From contig NZ_SRYZ01000003.1 of assembly GCF_004793475.1 (NCBI RefSeq), positions 160,097 through 224,096 on the forward strand: a stretch of 64,000 bases of DNA. Reading direction: 5' to 3'. Under the pieces are notes generated by a model. That model was not told the DNA's origin and did not search any database. It saw only the letters and a program-made list of their open reading frames with translations. The DNA comes from Bacteroides muris (ex Afrizal et al. 2022) (GTDB taxonomy: Bacteria > Bacteroidota > Bacteroidia > Bacteroidales > Bacteroidaceae). Of this stretch, positions 1 to 8,892 are shown in pieces. Each line of letters starts with the position of its first letter. The first letter of the stretch is position 1. Both the position numbers and the translations under genes were made by a program.

Positions 1-482
1 GCCTTTATCTCACGGCAAATGAAACCGTCGGGATGCTGCTTGGCGTAAAAGTTGTTCAGCGTATTCTGGAAAGGGAAAAAACGGGTGCCATAACGGGCAA
101 ACATCAGAATGAAAGAGGAATCCCACATAAAGATATTACCATTATAAGCTGTATCCAAATAGCTTGATACAAAACCCGAGCCCGCCTGAGGAGCCCGAAT
201 ATTACCAATAGCTATTTCCCATGCCTTCCAATACATTTCAAGTTCCTTGTCATGTCCGTTCCAAATGGGACTAGGAAGAATCTGCCGGGCTTCCTCGAAA
301 CTTTTCGGCTCAATGGTTTCCGGTTTGGCCACGCGATATTCGTTCTCCGTAACCAAAGGTTCTTTGACATACGTATTCTTATAAGGCAAATGATACTTCT
401 CGTCATTGCCACAACTCTGAGCTCTCAGCAACGAACCGGCCGAAAGAGACAACAAACCTAGCAGTAAAATATGTTTCAACAT
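1..482 (-). CDS. Six-hairpin glycosidase (MGH1-like), N-terminal part only
   Basis: The reading frame opens at ATG 482 and runs off the window edge after 160 codons, so only the N-terminus is visible. It begins with a hydrophobic signal segment (about residues 1-21, ending LLRAQ), consistent with export. From about residue 70 it shows IWNGHDKELEMYWKAWE and, near residue 118, IFMWDSSFILMFARYG. These words are typical of the (alpha/alpha)6-barrel glycosidases related to GH63 and mannosylglycerate hydrolase, which Bacteroides PULs often encode. It starts 17 bp after the alkaline phosphatase stop and is probably the last or a late gene of the susC-led operon. The substrate cannot be told from this fragment. 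The assignment rests on motif recognition only. Confidence 0.65.
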   Translation of the reverse strand, partial: MLKHILLLGLLSLSAGSLLRAQSCGNDEKYHLPYKNTYVKEPLVTENEYRVAKPETIEPKSFEEARQILPSPIWNGHDKELEMYWKAWEIAIGNIRAPQAGSGFVSSYLDTAYNGNIFMWDSSFILMFARYGTRFFPFQNTLNNFYAKQHPDGFICREIK

Positions 483-499
483 GGGAAATAGTTATTTGA

Positions 500-1642
500 T
501 TATAATTTTAGCAATTTCTTTATTTTGTCGAAAATAGCCGTATTCTCGTAAATTCCGGTAAATTCCTCCGCTCCGGGTCCAAAAGCATATACAGGCACCA
601 TCACACCACTATGGCTACCGGTAGAAAACTTGCATACAATCTTACCTTGTTTCAAGTCACCGTCCACCAGCGTAAGTCCTCCGGTTTCGTGGTCGGCAGT
701 CACCACTACCAACGTTTCCCCATCCTTGGCTGCCCATTCATAGATAGCACCGATAGTCCTATCGAAATCGTGCGTTTCCTGCATCAGCAAATCCAAGTCA
801 TTGAAGTGTCCGTAATCATCCAGCTGCGAACCTTCTATCATCATAAAGAATCCTTTCTTGTTCTGGTTCAGTAATTCGATACCTTTCAAGGATGCACGTG
901 CCAGCAAGTCACCCCGCTCTGCCGGAAGAGGCGTATCTTTCGGATAGGGCACTGCAAATACCTTTCCGCTCCCGATAGCAGCCAGTTCATCCCATGTACG
1001 GGGTGTCTGGAATCCTTTTTCACGCAATTCTTCAAACAAGTTGCGTCCGTCTTTGCGGTTCTCGAAGAATTGTGCACCTCCACCAAACACATAATCAGCT
1101 TTGCAATCCACATATCCTGTCACCACATCTTCCTCTGCATCCCGATCTTTGTTGTGACAGCAAAAGTCAGCAGGAGTGGCATCCCAAAGACGGCAGGTCA
1201 CTGCAAGTCCGGTCGACTTACCTTTAGCGGAAGCCAAGTCGACTAAAGACTGCAAAGGACGTCCTTCCGGGTCTACCCCTACATAGTGATAGTTGGTTTT
1301 CTGCCCGGTAGCAATAGCCGTTCCACCAGCCCCGGAATCAGTAATCAATTTATTGGCACAGTAGGTCTTCGACAATCCCACTGTCTGGCAATTATCCAGA
1401 AAAAGTTTTCCCCGATTGGCAGTCCATGCTGAATATACATGCATTAGACTCATACCATCGCCAATCATCAGGACAACATTCTTTATCTTTTTCCCCTGCG
1501 GAGATACTATTCGAGTCACCTCATACGGTTGTTCCAACACATAAGTCTGTTCTTTGTCACGACGGCTTTGTGCCGATGTACTGACAGGCAACAGTACAGT
1601 TGCCAAAAGTACCCATATACTTATCTTTGCTATTCTTTTCAT
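500..1642 (-). CDS. Alkaline phosphatase family protein, exported
   Basis: A 380-residue phosphomonoesterase of the PhoA fold with an N-terminal signal peptide (cleavage likely after STSAQ, near residue 25), so periplasmic or surface-facing. Family signatures in order: MIGDGM with metal ligand Asp62; TDSGAGGTA with the nucleophile Ser103; RLWDATPADF near 151-160; EGSQLDDYGH with Glu270, Asp275 and His279; TADHETGG with Asp317 and His318; and GSHSG with His344. All metal and nucleophile positions seem intact, so it should be active. It lies between an EEP-fold lipoprotein and a glycosidase in the PUL operon (gaps of 26 and 17 bp). This suggests it removes phosphate from a glycan or glycolipid substrate rather than serving general phosphate starvation. 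Confidence 0.9.
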   Translation of the reverse strand: MKRIAKISIWVLLATVLLPVSTSAQSRRDKEQTYVLEQPYEVTRIVSPQGKKIKNVVLMIGDGMSLMHVYSAWTANRGKLFLDNCQTVGLSKTYCANKLITDSGAGGTAIATGQKTNYHYVGVDPEGRPLQSLVDLASAKGKSTGLAVTCRLWDATPADFCCHNKDRDAEEDVVTGYVDCKADYVFGGGAQFFENRKDGRNLFEELREKGFQTPRTWDELAAIGSGKVFAVPYPKDTPLPAERGDLLARASLKGIELLNQNKKGFFMMIEGSQLDDYGHFNDLDLLMQETHDFDRTIGAIYEWAAKDGETLVVVTADHETGGLTLVDGDLKQGKIVCKFSTGSHSGVMVPVYAFGPGAEEFTGIYENTAIFDKIKKLLKL

Positions 1643-1668
1643 TGCAATCTTTCTTTTTCTTATTCCAC

Positions 1669-2535
1669 TTATTCCACTGTCACCAGTACCGGTGCATGAT
1701 CCGACAAGAAAGCTTCATTTTCCGTCTCGGCCAACACTCCATACTTCAAAACCTTCACTCCGTTGCCCACAAACACATAATCTATCAGCGGACGATGTTC
1801 GTAGGGAATACTACCGAAATCATGGAAACTCCATGCCGGTCCATAAACCACGGGCGATACCGTACGTGCATCTGTCAGATGTTCCGGACCTTCCGGATTA
1901 GTGATATGGTTGATGACATCCGACTCTGGTGTAGAGTTAAAATCCCCGGTAACAACCACCGGCATCCCGTTGCCCAGTTCTTTCACCTTATCCAAAATAA
2001 GGCTGATTCCCTCACGACGTGCCACAACACCTACATGATCCAGATGTGTATTCAATGCCAAGCACTCTTTGCCCGAAATCTTATCTTTCAGTTTCGCCCA
2101 CGAAGCCACACGTTCACAGGCGCCATCCCAGCCTTTGGAACCGGGCACCTCAGGTGTCTCGCTCAACCAGAATGTACCGGAATCAAGTACCTCGAAGCGT
2201 TCCTTCTTATACCAAAGTGCACTATATTCTCCTTTTTCCTTACCGTCTTCGCGCCCTACGCCTATCACCCCATATTCCGGAAGACGTTGCTGCAAATCCT
2301 GCAACTGATTGTGTAGTACTTCTTGCGTACCTACAATATCCGCATCATAAAAACGGATGGCATTGGCTGCACGGTCTTTACGGTACTGCCAGTTGTTCAG
2401 ACTGTCTTCCGGATTGTCGTAACGTATATTGAAAGACATCACATTCATAGGTTCCAGCACGGCAGTTGCCGTCTGGTTCCCCTGCCCACACGATGCAAGC
2501 AAAATAGGGAAAAGTAATAAAGCTATTTTTTTCAT
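1669..2535 (-). CDS. Endonuclease/exonuclease/phosphatase (EEP) family lipoprotein
   Basis: 288 residues with a lipoprotein signal (LLASC, Cys16). The EEP catalytic set is complete: SFNIRYD with Asn36, QE at 71-72, NTHLDH with His164, TGDFNSTP with Asp198 and Asn200, IDYVF with Asp252, and SDHAPV with Asp279 and His280. The fold covers Mg-dependent nucleases, sphingomyelinases and inositol polyphosphate phosphatases. As an exported lipoprotein inside a PUL it more likely cleaves a phosphodiester or phosphomonoester on a glycan than DNA. It is 15 bp downstream of GH92 and 26 bp upstream of the alkaline phosphatase. A second, differently exported EEP gene sits at 6441-7265 in the same operon. 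The exact substrate is not predictable. Confidence 0.85.
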   Translation of the reverse strand: MKKIALLLFPILLASCGQGNQTATAVLEPMNVMSFNIRYDNPEDSLNNWQYRKDRAANAIRFYDADIVGTQEVLHNQLQDLQQRLPEYGVIGVGREDGKEKGEYSALWYKKERFEVLDSGTFWLSETPEVPGSKGWDGACERVASWAKLKDKISGKECLALNTHLDHVGVVARREGISLILDKVKELGNGMPVVVTGDFNSTPESDVINHITNPEGPEHLTDARTVSPVVYGPAWSFHDFGSIPYEHRPLIDYVFVGNGVKVLKYGVLAETENEAFLSDHAPVLVTVE

Positions 2536-2550
2536 GGTAATCGTAATTTA

Positions 2551-5487
2551 TTATTTCACATACAATACAGAAGCAGGAATCGGCGACAAATCTTGCGCCG
2601 AAGGAAGTTTCCATGCCCAACTCAGTTCCTCCCCTTCATAATCTTCAAAGTAATACAGTTTATAAGTATGAAATCCCTTCTGCAAGGCAACAGCCCCAGT
2701 AGCTGGAATAGCAGCATGAGAACCATCATTATTCACCACCACCTCATCACCGATATACAATACACTGCCATCGTCCGAACGGGTCATGAAAGTATAGATT
2801 CCATCTTCAGGCACTTCTATTAAACCGGAGAAGATATATCCGAAATGGTCTTCTTGTTTAGCCTCCTTGATGGAAGGTTCCGGCATGATTCCGGCATCCA
2901 CCATAGGAGTCCTTTCTATATCCGCCACTTTCCGATACGTGCCTTCAAAATATTTATAAGAAGTACCATTCTGCACGGGATGCACGGCAAGCGCCGGTTT
3001 CATCTCTGCCTTGGTAGCCACGATAGAGAGTGTATTGCTTGAACGGAATCCCTCCTTAAACGCTTTTGCTTTAACAGGCATTGTCCTATCCAGCTCCAAC
3101 GGCTTCTCATAGAGCAAAGACAGCTCTGTCGGTTCGCTTCCATCCAGTGTATATCTGATTTCTGCTCCTGCAGTTGCCGTAGCCAATGCTACCGTAACCT
3201 TATCCATAAACAGATTCAAGTCTCTGTCTACATAAGGTATAGACACCACTTTTTCCTTCGTATAAGAATAAGGCGCCGACTCTTCCGAAACTCCTCGTGT
3301 CATATCGGGTTTGTCAGTCAGCGTAAAGCGAAGTTCCCCTCCTTCCATCAATTGATTGTAGGTGATAAAGTTACCTTCTATCAGTTTTCCATTCAGCTCT
3401 ACTTTGCTGATATAAACATTCTTCTGCGGATTATTGGCAAGCACGGACAGTGTCTTTCCGTTTGTCAGTTTCATCACCGCTTTTTCAAACAGCGGAGTGG
3501 TCAATGCAAACTCATTACTACCGGGACATACGGAATAGAATCCCAAACTTGAAAGGATATACCAGGCAGACATCTGTCCGCAATCTTCGTTACCGATGAT
3601 ACCTTCGGGAGTCGGCGCATACATTTCACGAAGCAACCGACGTGTCATCTCCTGAGTCTTCCAAGGCTGCCCAACGTAGTCATACAAATAAGTAATGTGA
3701 TGACTGGGCTCATTGCCATGTACATACTGACCTATCAAACCTGTGATGTCCGAAAGTTCTCCCTCCAATTTCAAGTCCGAAGAAAATATAGAGTCGAGTG
3801 CCACAACAAACTCCTCTTTGCCACCAAACAGTTGCATCATACCGTTTACATCGTGCGGCACAAAGAAACGGTATTGCCAAGCGGTAGCCTCCGTGTAAGC
3901 GCGTCCCACCGCCAACGGTCTGAACGGCGTTTCCCAGTTGCCATCCATTCGTTTGGGACGGAAGAACTTGGTAGCTCCGTCAAACACATTCACATAATTC
4001 TGCGAACGTGCAATAAATGTTTCATAAATATCTTCTTTTCCCATTTCTTTTGCCATACGAGCTATGCACCAATCATCATATGCAAATTCCAACAAGCAAG
4101 AAACTGACTCTCTTTTGATATTTGAAGGAATAAAGCCGTTCCGCACATAGTAATCTGCTCCTTTTTCGTTCTTTTCAGCAGAAACTATCATAGCAGCCAA
4201 TGCTTTTTCGGCATCAAATCCACGAATGCCTTTCATATAAGCATCCGCAATGGCTGAAACGGCATGATAGCCAATCATCGTTCCCGTCTCCCCGGCCGAA
4301 AGGGGCCAGATGGGAAGTTCGCCCGAAGCATCATAAATATCAAGGTAGGAGTTAATCATATCATTCACCAGTTCGGCATTCACCAGTGTCATCAACGGGT
4401 TCCATGCCCGGAAAGTATCCCATAAGGAGAAAGTGGAATAGTGTTTCCTGCCTTCCGGCATCCGCCCTATGGTCATATCGTGTCGGCGATACTCACCATT
4501 GACATCACTCACCACATTCGGCACCACCATCGCATGATACAAAGCTGTATAAAAATTCCGCAAATCATCCGTATTGCCGCCTTCTACCGTAATGGCAGAG
4601 AGGGCTTGTTCCCAAGCGGAACGGGCAGCAGTACGCACGGCATCGAAATCAAACCCCTTCACCTCTGTTTCCAGATTTTTACGGGCATTTTCTTCGCTCA
4701 CCACAGACAATCCTATCTTAGCTACCACCGGTTCATTGTCATCACCGGCAAATGTAACCACAGCCTGCAAATCGGTACCGGTCAGTCCGGCATCTGCCGG
4801 CACTATTTTTCTATCCTGTATAAAGTCTACACTCTTGAAAGGTTTTGAGAATTGTGCTACAAAATAAACATACTGATTATCTGTCCATCCTCTTGTTCTA
4901 CGCATACCGGCAACTTCATGGTCTGTTGTTTGCTTCAGTGTAGCCTCATAGATATGTTCGTTATCAAGCAAGTGTGCCAAGTCTATGATGACAGATGCTT
5001 CCTTTCCTACCGGAAACGTATAGCGGTGCACACCGACATGCGCTGTAGCTGTCAACTCTGCTTTTATGCCTTCTTCCTTCAGGATTACGGAATAATATCC
5101 TGCGGATGCCTCTTCCTCTTTATGACTGAAAGTAGCAGGTTGGCAAATTGTTTCAGCCGATAAATCCAGTTGCTGTGTAGTGGGACGGAACAAGACATCC
5201 CCCAAGTCGATACAGCCCGTACCGCTGAGGTGGGTATGCGAAAATCCCTTCAATGTAGTATCATCATAATGATAGCCAGCACAAGCATCCCAATTTCCGG
5301 CACGCGTATCAGGACTTAGTTGCACTGCCCCAAAAGGCACTGTCGCTCCCGGATAGGTATGCCCATGAAAACCAGTACCAATCAGCGGATTTACATAATC
5401 CACCGGCAATAATTGTTTGTCGGAAGTGCATCCCCCGCACATCATACATGCCAAAGTTGCATATAACAGTTTTTTCAGTTTCATCAA
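2551..5487 (-). CDS. GH92 alpha-mannosidase lipoprotein with C-terminal PA14-like domain
   Basis: 978 residues with a lipoprotein-type start (Cys20 in MCGGC; the second Met is an alternative start). GH92 enzymes are Ca-dependent exo-alpha-mannosidases, mostly alpha-1,2. Family words include HLSGTGCIDLGDV near 86-98, GNEPSHH at 591-597 (general acid Glu593) and GNEDCGQMSAW at 632-642 (catalytic acidic pair). The catalytic part ends near 735. It is followed by a chitobiase-like beta-sandwich (about 757-825, with IRYTLDGSEPTE) and a PA14-like module (about 840-975, with DDGSVLYIGDEV) that probably binds carbohydrate. The enzyme should remove terminal mannose at the cell surface or in the periplasm. 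A 131-bp gap upstream, with a possible -7 box, means it may have its own promoter as well as the operon one. Confidence 0.95.
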   Translation of the reverse strand: MMKLKKLLYATLACMMCGGCTSDKQLLPVDYVNPLIGTGFHGHTYPGATVPFGAVQLSPDTRAGNWDACAGYHYDDTTLKGFSHTHLSGTGCIDLGDVLFRPTTQQLDLSAETICQPATFSHKEEEASAGYYSVILKEEGIKAELTATAHVGVHRYTFPVGKEASVIIDLAHLLDNEHIYEATLKQTTDHEVAGMRRTRGWTDNQYVYFVAQFSKPFKSVDFIQDRKIVPADAGLTGTDLQAVVTFAGDDNEPVVAKIGLSVVSEENARKNLETEVKGFDFDAVRTAARSAWEQALSAITVEGGNTDDLRNFYTALYHAMVVPNVVSDVNGEYRRHDMTIGRMPEGRKHYSTFSLWDTFRAWNPLMTLVNAELVNDMINSYLDIYDASGELPIWPLSAGETGTMIGYHAVSAIADAYMKGIRGFDAEKALAAMIVSAEKNEKGADYYVRNGFIPSNIKRESVSCLLEFAYDDWCIARMAKEMGKEDIYETFIARSQNYVNVFDGATKFFRPKRMDGNWETPFRPLAVGRAYTEATAWQYRFFVPHDVNGMMQLFGGKEEFVVALDSIFSSDLKLEGELSDITGLIGQYVHGNEPSHHITYLYDYVGQPWKTQEMTRRLLREMYAPTPEGIIGNEDCGQMSAWYILSSLGFYSVCPGSNEFALTTPLFEKAVMKLTNGKTLSVLANNPQKNVYISKVELNGKLIEGNFITYNQLMEGGELRFTLTDKPDMTRGVSEESAPYSYTKEKVVSIPYVDRDLNLFMDKVTVALATATAGAEIRYTLDGSEPTELSLLYEKPLELDRTMPVKAKAFKEGFRSSNTLSIVATKAEMKPALAVHPVQNGTSYKYFEGTYRKVADIERTPMVDAGIMPEPSIKEAKQEDHFGYIFSGLIEVPEDGIYTFMTRSDDGSVLYIGDEVVVNNDGSHAAIPATGAVALQKGFHTYKLYYFEDYEGEELSWAWKLPSAQDLSPIPASVLYVK

Positions 5488-5529
5488 GGCAGATTTTAAT
5501 TATCTCTTTGTTTTTACTCTTTTTGTCCG

Positions 5530-5537
5530 CAAATATA
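5530..5537 (-). promoter_or_regulatory. Possible -7 box upstream of the GH92 gene
   Basis: Read on the minus strand the site is TATATTTG, a full match to the Bacteroides -7 consensus TAnnTTTG, 42 bp before the GH92 start. No TTG is found at the usual 19-21 bp further upstream, so this is half a promoter at best. A 5-bp hairpin (AGACC/GGTCT, 5588-5608) between the preceding gene and this site could reduce read-through. Confidence 0.35.
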
Positions 5538-5618
5538 AAAAAATTCTGCAAGAGCCGATATGCCACGCACACCAACCCTTGCAGATTAGACCAATGGCAA
5601 TGAGGTCTGTTCTATTTA

Positions 5619-6428
5619 TTATTCTACACCGGCTTCTATCGACAATCGATAAGCATTTAAGTCGCCACTTACCAAAGCATCCGTTGTTTCACGTAATACC
5701 CAAGACTTTCTACCCATCATAAAAACAACATAATCAGCAGCCGGATTCTTTGCCACTTCTGTGAAAGCACAACCTTCCAATCCTTCTGCCACATTCTTCA
5801 AATCTTCCACCAAATCTTTTTTTACAGTTCCAACCATAATAAAAGCATGCTGATTATCATTCAATGTGGTAAACGCTGTAGAAGCAGCTGCAATCTGCTC
5901 TTTGTTACTGAAACGTACTGTACTGAAAGGCACGAGAATATCAATCGGATTTTCGGTAGTAGTCTTAGTCATTACATTGATATACTTAATATAGCAATCA
6001 TTCGTAATCTTAAAACCTTCTTCTGAATTAATCTTATGATTGAACAACAAAAGTGAACCTTGTGTAGCTATATCTGTTCCATTCATATACACTTTATTCA
6101 ACGCATAACTGGAGAAACGTGATGTCTTGAAAGCAATTTCGGTAGCAATATTATTGTTGCCCAATACATCCACACGGTCTATTACCCCTAAAGAACAAGC
6201 GTTACCCAAACCATTGAAATAATCAATAACCCCCGGAACAGCTCCCATGACTGCATCAGACAAATTAGTAAGGTAATAAATTTCAATGGTTTTATTTTTG
6301 TTCCATCCTTCACCACCTTGCATTTCCTGTTTGATATTACCAACACCTAAATTTTCCTCAAGACATGAAGTAGTAAGCATAGAACCAATCCCCAACACTA
6401 CAATAGTATATAACAAATACTTTTTCAT
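5619..6428 (-). CDS. Hypothetical PUL lipoprotein
   Basis: 269 residues, not recognised. The start has a lipoprotein signal (GSMLTTSC, Cys22), so it is probably anchored at the cell surface. The rest is mixed alpha/beta sequence with no visible catalytic motif. It ends in a stretch of short hydrophobic strands (YVVFMMGRKSWVLRETTDALV). It lies 12 bp after the EEP gene of the susCD operon. In many PULs the small lipoprotein near susCD is a surface glycan-binding protein, and that is the most likely role here, but it is inferred from position only. Another possibility is a partner of the adjacent EEP enzyme. Confidence 0.6.
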   Translation of the reverse strand: MKKYLLYTIVVLGIGSMLTTSCLEENLGVGNIKQEMQGGEGWNKNKTIEIYYLTNLSDAVMGAVPGVIDYFNGLGNACSLGVIDRVDVLGNNNIATEIAFKTSRFSSYALNKVYMNGTDIATQGSLLLFNHKINSEEGFKITNDCYIKYINVMTKTTTENPIDILVPFSTVRFSNKEQIAAASTAFTTLNDNQHAFIMVGTVKKDLVEDLKNVAEGLEGCAFTEVAKNPAADYVVFMMGRKSWVLRETTDALVSGDLNAYRLSIEAGVE

Positions 6429-6440
6429 ATTCCGATAACT

Positions 6441-7265
6441 TTATTTTTTTATTAATTCAATCTCTGAAATCATCGCATTATGGTCAGATAAGTTGCCAGA
6501 TTGTTTCACATATTCACTAATTTTTTTCCAATCGCCCTTAGAAGCAAAAATATAATCAACCCAAGTATTTGAAATAATATCAAACTTAGTTTTCACTGTT
6601 TCCATAGCAGAACTGGAAGGACTCGAATTCATGTCACCAGCCAAGATAGTAGGCACATTGTCATTGATTACTTTATCAGAAATCAACAATTGTGCTTGTT
6701 CGTCTTGTCCCCCAATATGATCCAAATGGGTGGCTACCACTCTTATCATTTCTCCTGTAGGCATTACCACTTCTGTAACCAATACTCCACGTTGGTCTGC
6801 AGATCCTGTCGGCCGAGGTAATTGCATGGCTTGAGAACTCAGAATAGGATACTTACTTAGAATGGCATTACCATATAATTCGTTCATACAATAAGTATAA
6901 TTCTCCTCCGGATTATCGCCTGTTTTATTACCTAAATTATAAGCGTATCCAAAAATACCGAACATGCCTAACTTTTCAGCCAATTCCTGCACCACATCTC
7001 TGTATTTTCCATCTCTTTGCTGACGTGAGCTTCTATTCTCCATTTCGTTCAGAATGATAAAATCAGCATTTTCATCTCTCAGGAAATCAGCAAACGGAGT
7101 AACGTCAAAAAGCACTTGGTTACTCATATCCACCATCTCGAAAGATTTAACATTGAAAGTAATGACTTTCAAGCGAGTGTTCTGTGCATTGGCATTAGAG
7201 AAACTTCCTCCTAACAATACGGCAAGGAATGCCAACACGATATAAGGACAAATATATGTTTTCAT
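6441..7265 (-). CDS. Secreted EEP-fold hydrolase of the susCD operon
   Basis: 274 residues with a cleavable signal peptide (SNANAQ, cleavage near residue 28) and no lipobox, unlike the EEP lipoprotein at 1669-2535. Catalytic set: TFNVK with Asn38, LNEME with Glu74, ATHLDH with His180, AGDMNSSP with Asp211 and Asn213, VDYIF with Asp237, SDHNAM with Asp261 and His262. The usual SDHxPV has become SDHNAM, but the catalytic Asp-His pair is kept. It sits 16 bp after susD, so it is strongly coupled to glycan import. Two EEP enzymes plus an alkaline phosphatase in one PUL point to a substrate with phosphate esters or diesters. Confidence 0.85.
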   Translation of the reverse strand: MKTYICPYIVLAFLAVLLGGSFSNANAQNTRLKVITFNVKSFEMVDMSNQVLFDVTPFADFLRDENADFIILNEMENRSSRQQRDGKYRDVVQELAEKLGMFGIFGYAYNLGNKTGDNPEENYTYCMNELYGNAILSKYPILSSQAMQLPRPTGSADQRGVLVTEVVMPTGEMIRVVATHLDHIGGQDEQAQLLISDKVINDNVPTILAGDMNSSPSSSAMETVKTKFDIISNTWVDYIFASKGDWKKISEYVKQSGNLSDHNAMISEIELIKK

Positions 7266-7281
7266 ATTATGAGTTTATTAA

Positions 7282-8874
7282 TTAATAGATATTTTGCTTC
7301 AAGTTTTTGCTACTTGCCACTTCCTTTGCAGGAATAGGGAACACATGATTTACTTTGGGGTTAAAAGTACGTGCCGGCCATATCTCCACCTCTTCAACGG
7401 TATACGTACCATCAGCATGAGTAGTGGTTTTTACCCCATGAAGCGGCTTAGCATACACTTCTTGTGCATCTCCCCATCTCACCAAGTCAATGTGACGACT
7501 AGGCTGGAATTCAAATGCCAATTCACAACGACGTTCATTTTTCAACTGAGCTTTGGTAGCCTTACTATCTTCCGGCAAGCCAGCGCGTTTACGAATTTTA
7601 TTCAGCAATTTTACGGCTTCCGCATCACCTTCGCCCTTGCTCCAAATCAGTGCCTCTGCCTTCATCAACAGCACATCGGCAAAACGTATCAATACAGTAC
7701 CCAATACATTACTTGCATTATTTCCATTGGTATTTACCTTCTTACCAATACAATCAGCATCTTCCCAAGGAGACATAAACTTGCTCCAAGTCAGACCGGA
7801 ATCACTCGTTGTACCCCAACGACCTACCGCCCAAGTTACATCCTGCCCCACAAACTGGATGTGATTGCCCGGATAAAGGATAGTAGCTTCGCGTCTCATG
7901 TCACCATTCTCATAGGCTTTCCAAAGTTCCAAAGTAGGTTGGAAATATCCCCAGGTATTATAGAGTCCCCACCCGCCATTTTGGAAAGACATTCCATGAA
8001 ATTTCGGGCCTTCAGTAGCATTACCAAGCAGAGAGAAAAGATATTCAGAACAGAAATTATTTTCCTCACGGAAAAGTTTGGTAAAATCAGGGAACAAATC
8101 ACGTTTGTCACTACCAGACAAATTAATGACTTTGTCACAGAACTCGATAACAGTATTGTAATATTTAGCATCGTATTGAGCTGCATACAAAGCTGCGCGT
8201 GCAGCAAACGCCCATGCGGCAGCCTTATGCGGACGGCCGTAATCCTCACTCTTCAATTCAGAGAGATAAGGTAACAATTCACCAGCCTTACGCATATCGT
8301 TTATAATTTGGTCGTAATTTTCCAATACCGATGCTGGACGCGGACTATCCATCTCAGCGCTCGGTGTTTTTTCCGTAATAATAGGCAGACCACCGTTGGG
8401 ACCATTGTCACCATAGAACGGACAAATCCACAAATAAGCAAATCCACGATAAAAATAGCCCTGACCAATCGCATTATTTTTTACCTCCTGAGAAACAGAC
8501 ATATCAGGTACATTACGCAACACATCATTAGCTTTGGCATTAAGCTGGAACATGGCAGGCCATGTGTCCTTTTGATCGCGACCGTTATCCGGAGTCATCT
8601 GAAAATTCTTGATGGATTGCGCTTCTCCTTGGCTACGTCCAGTCACCATATTGTCACTACAATTCTCAAGCCACATGAACCCACGTCCGGTCACGCCCTC
8701 ATTATAAGTAAATTCATGAAAAGCATTCAATGCTTTTTGTACGTCTTCTTCCGTTTTCCAAAAGTTGGTACTGCCCTCCAATCCATAAGGGTCGAATTCC
8801 AAGAAGTCACTGCAACTTACAGTAGAAAATGCCAAGAGGCAAGACAATGCTATACCTTTATATTTTTTCATCAT
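7282..8874 (-). CDS. SusD-family nutrient-binding outer membrane lipoprotein
   Basis: 530 residues with a lipoprotein signal (STVSC, Cys21), followed by the SusD/RagB alpha-helical TPR-like fold. Recognisable family words are CSDFLEFDPYGLEG after the lipobox, FYRGFAYLW near 142-150, and the C-terminal RRCELAFEFQPSRHIDLVRWG followed by NPKVNHVFPIPAKEV. SusD proteins cap the SusC transporter and bind the glycan on the outer face of the outer membrane. The gene is 18 bp downstream of susC and 16 bp upstream of the secreted EEP gene, the usual order. The glycan bound cannot be read from the sequence; the context suggests mannose-containing oligosaccharides. Confidence 0.95.
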   Translation of the reverse strand: MMKKYKGIALSCLLAFSTVSCSDFLEFDPYGLEGSTNFWKTEEDVQKALNAFHEFTYNEGVTGRGFMWLENCSDNMVTGRSQGEAQSIKNFQMTPDNGRDQKDTWPAMFQLNAKANDVLRNVPDMSVSQEVKNNAIGQGYFYRGFAYLWICPFYGDNGPNGGLPIITEKTPSAEMDSPRPASVLENYDQIINDMRKAGELLPYLSELKSEDYGRPHKAAAWAFAARAALYAAQYDAKYYNTVIEFCDKVINLSGSDKRDLFPDFTKLFREENNFCSEYLFSLLGNATEGPKFHGMSFQNGGWGLYNTWGYFQPTLELWKAYENGDMRREATILYPGNHIQFVGQDVTWAVGRWGTTSDSGLTWSKFMSPWEDADCIGKKVNTNGNNASNVLGTVLIRFADVLLMKAEALIWSKGEGDAEAVKLLNKIRKRAGLPEDSKATKAQLKNERRCELAFEFQPSRHIDLVRWGDAQEVYAKPLHGVKTTTHADGTYTVEEVEIWPARTFNPKVNHVFPIPAKEVASSKNLKQNIY

Positions 8875-8892
8875 ATTCCTGTTGTTTTAAAG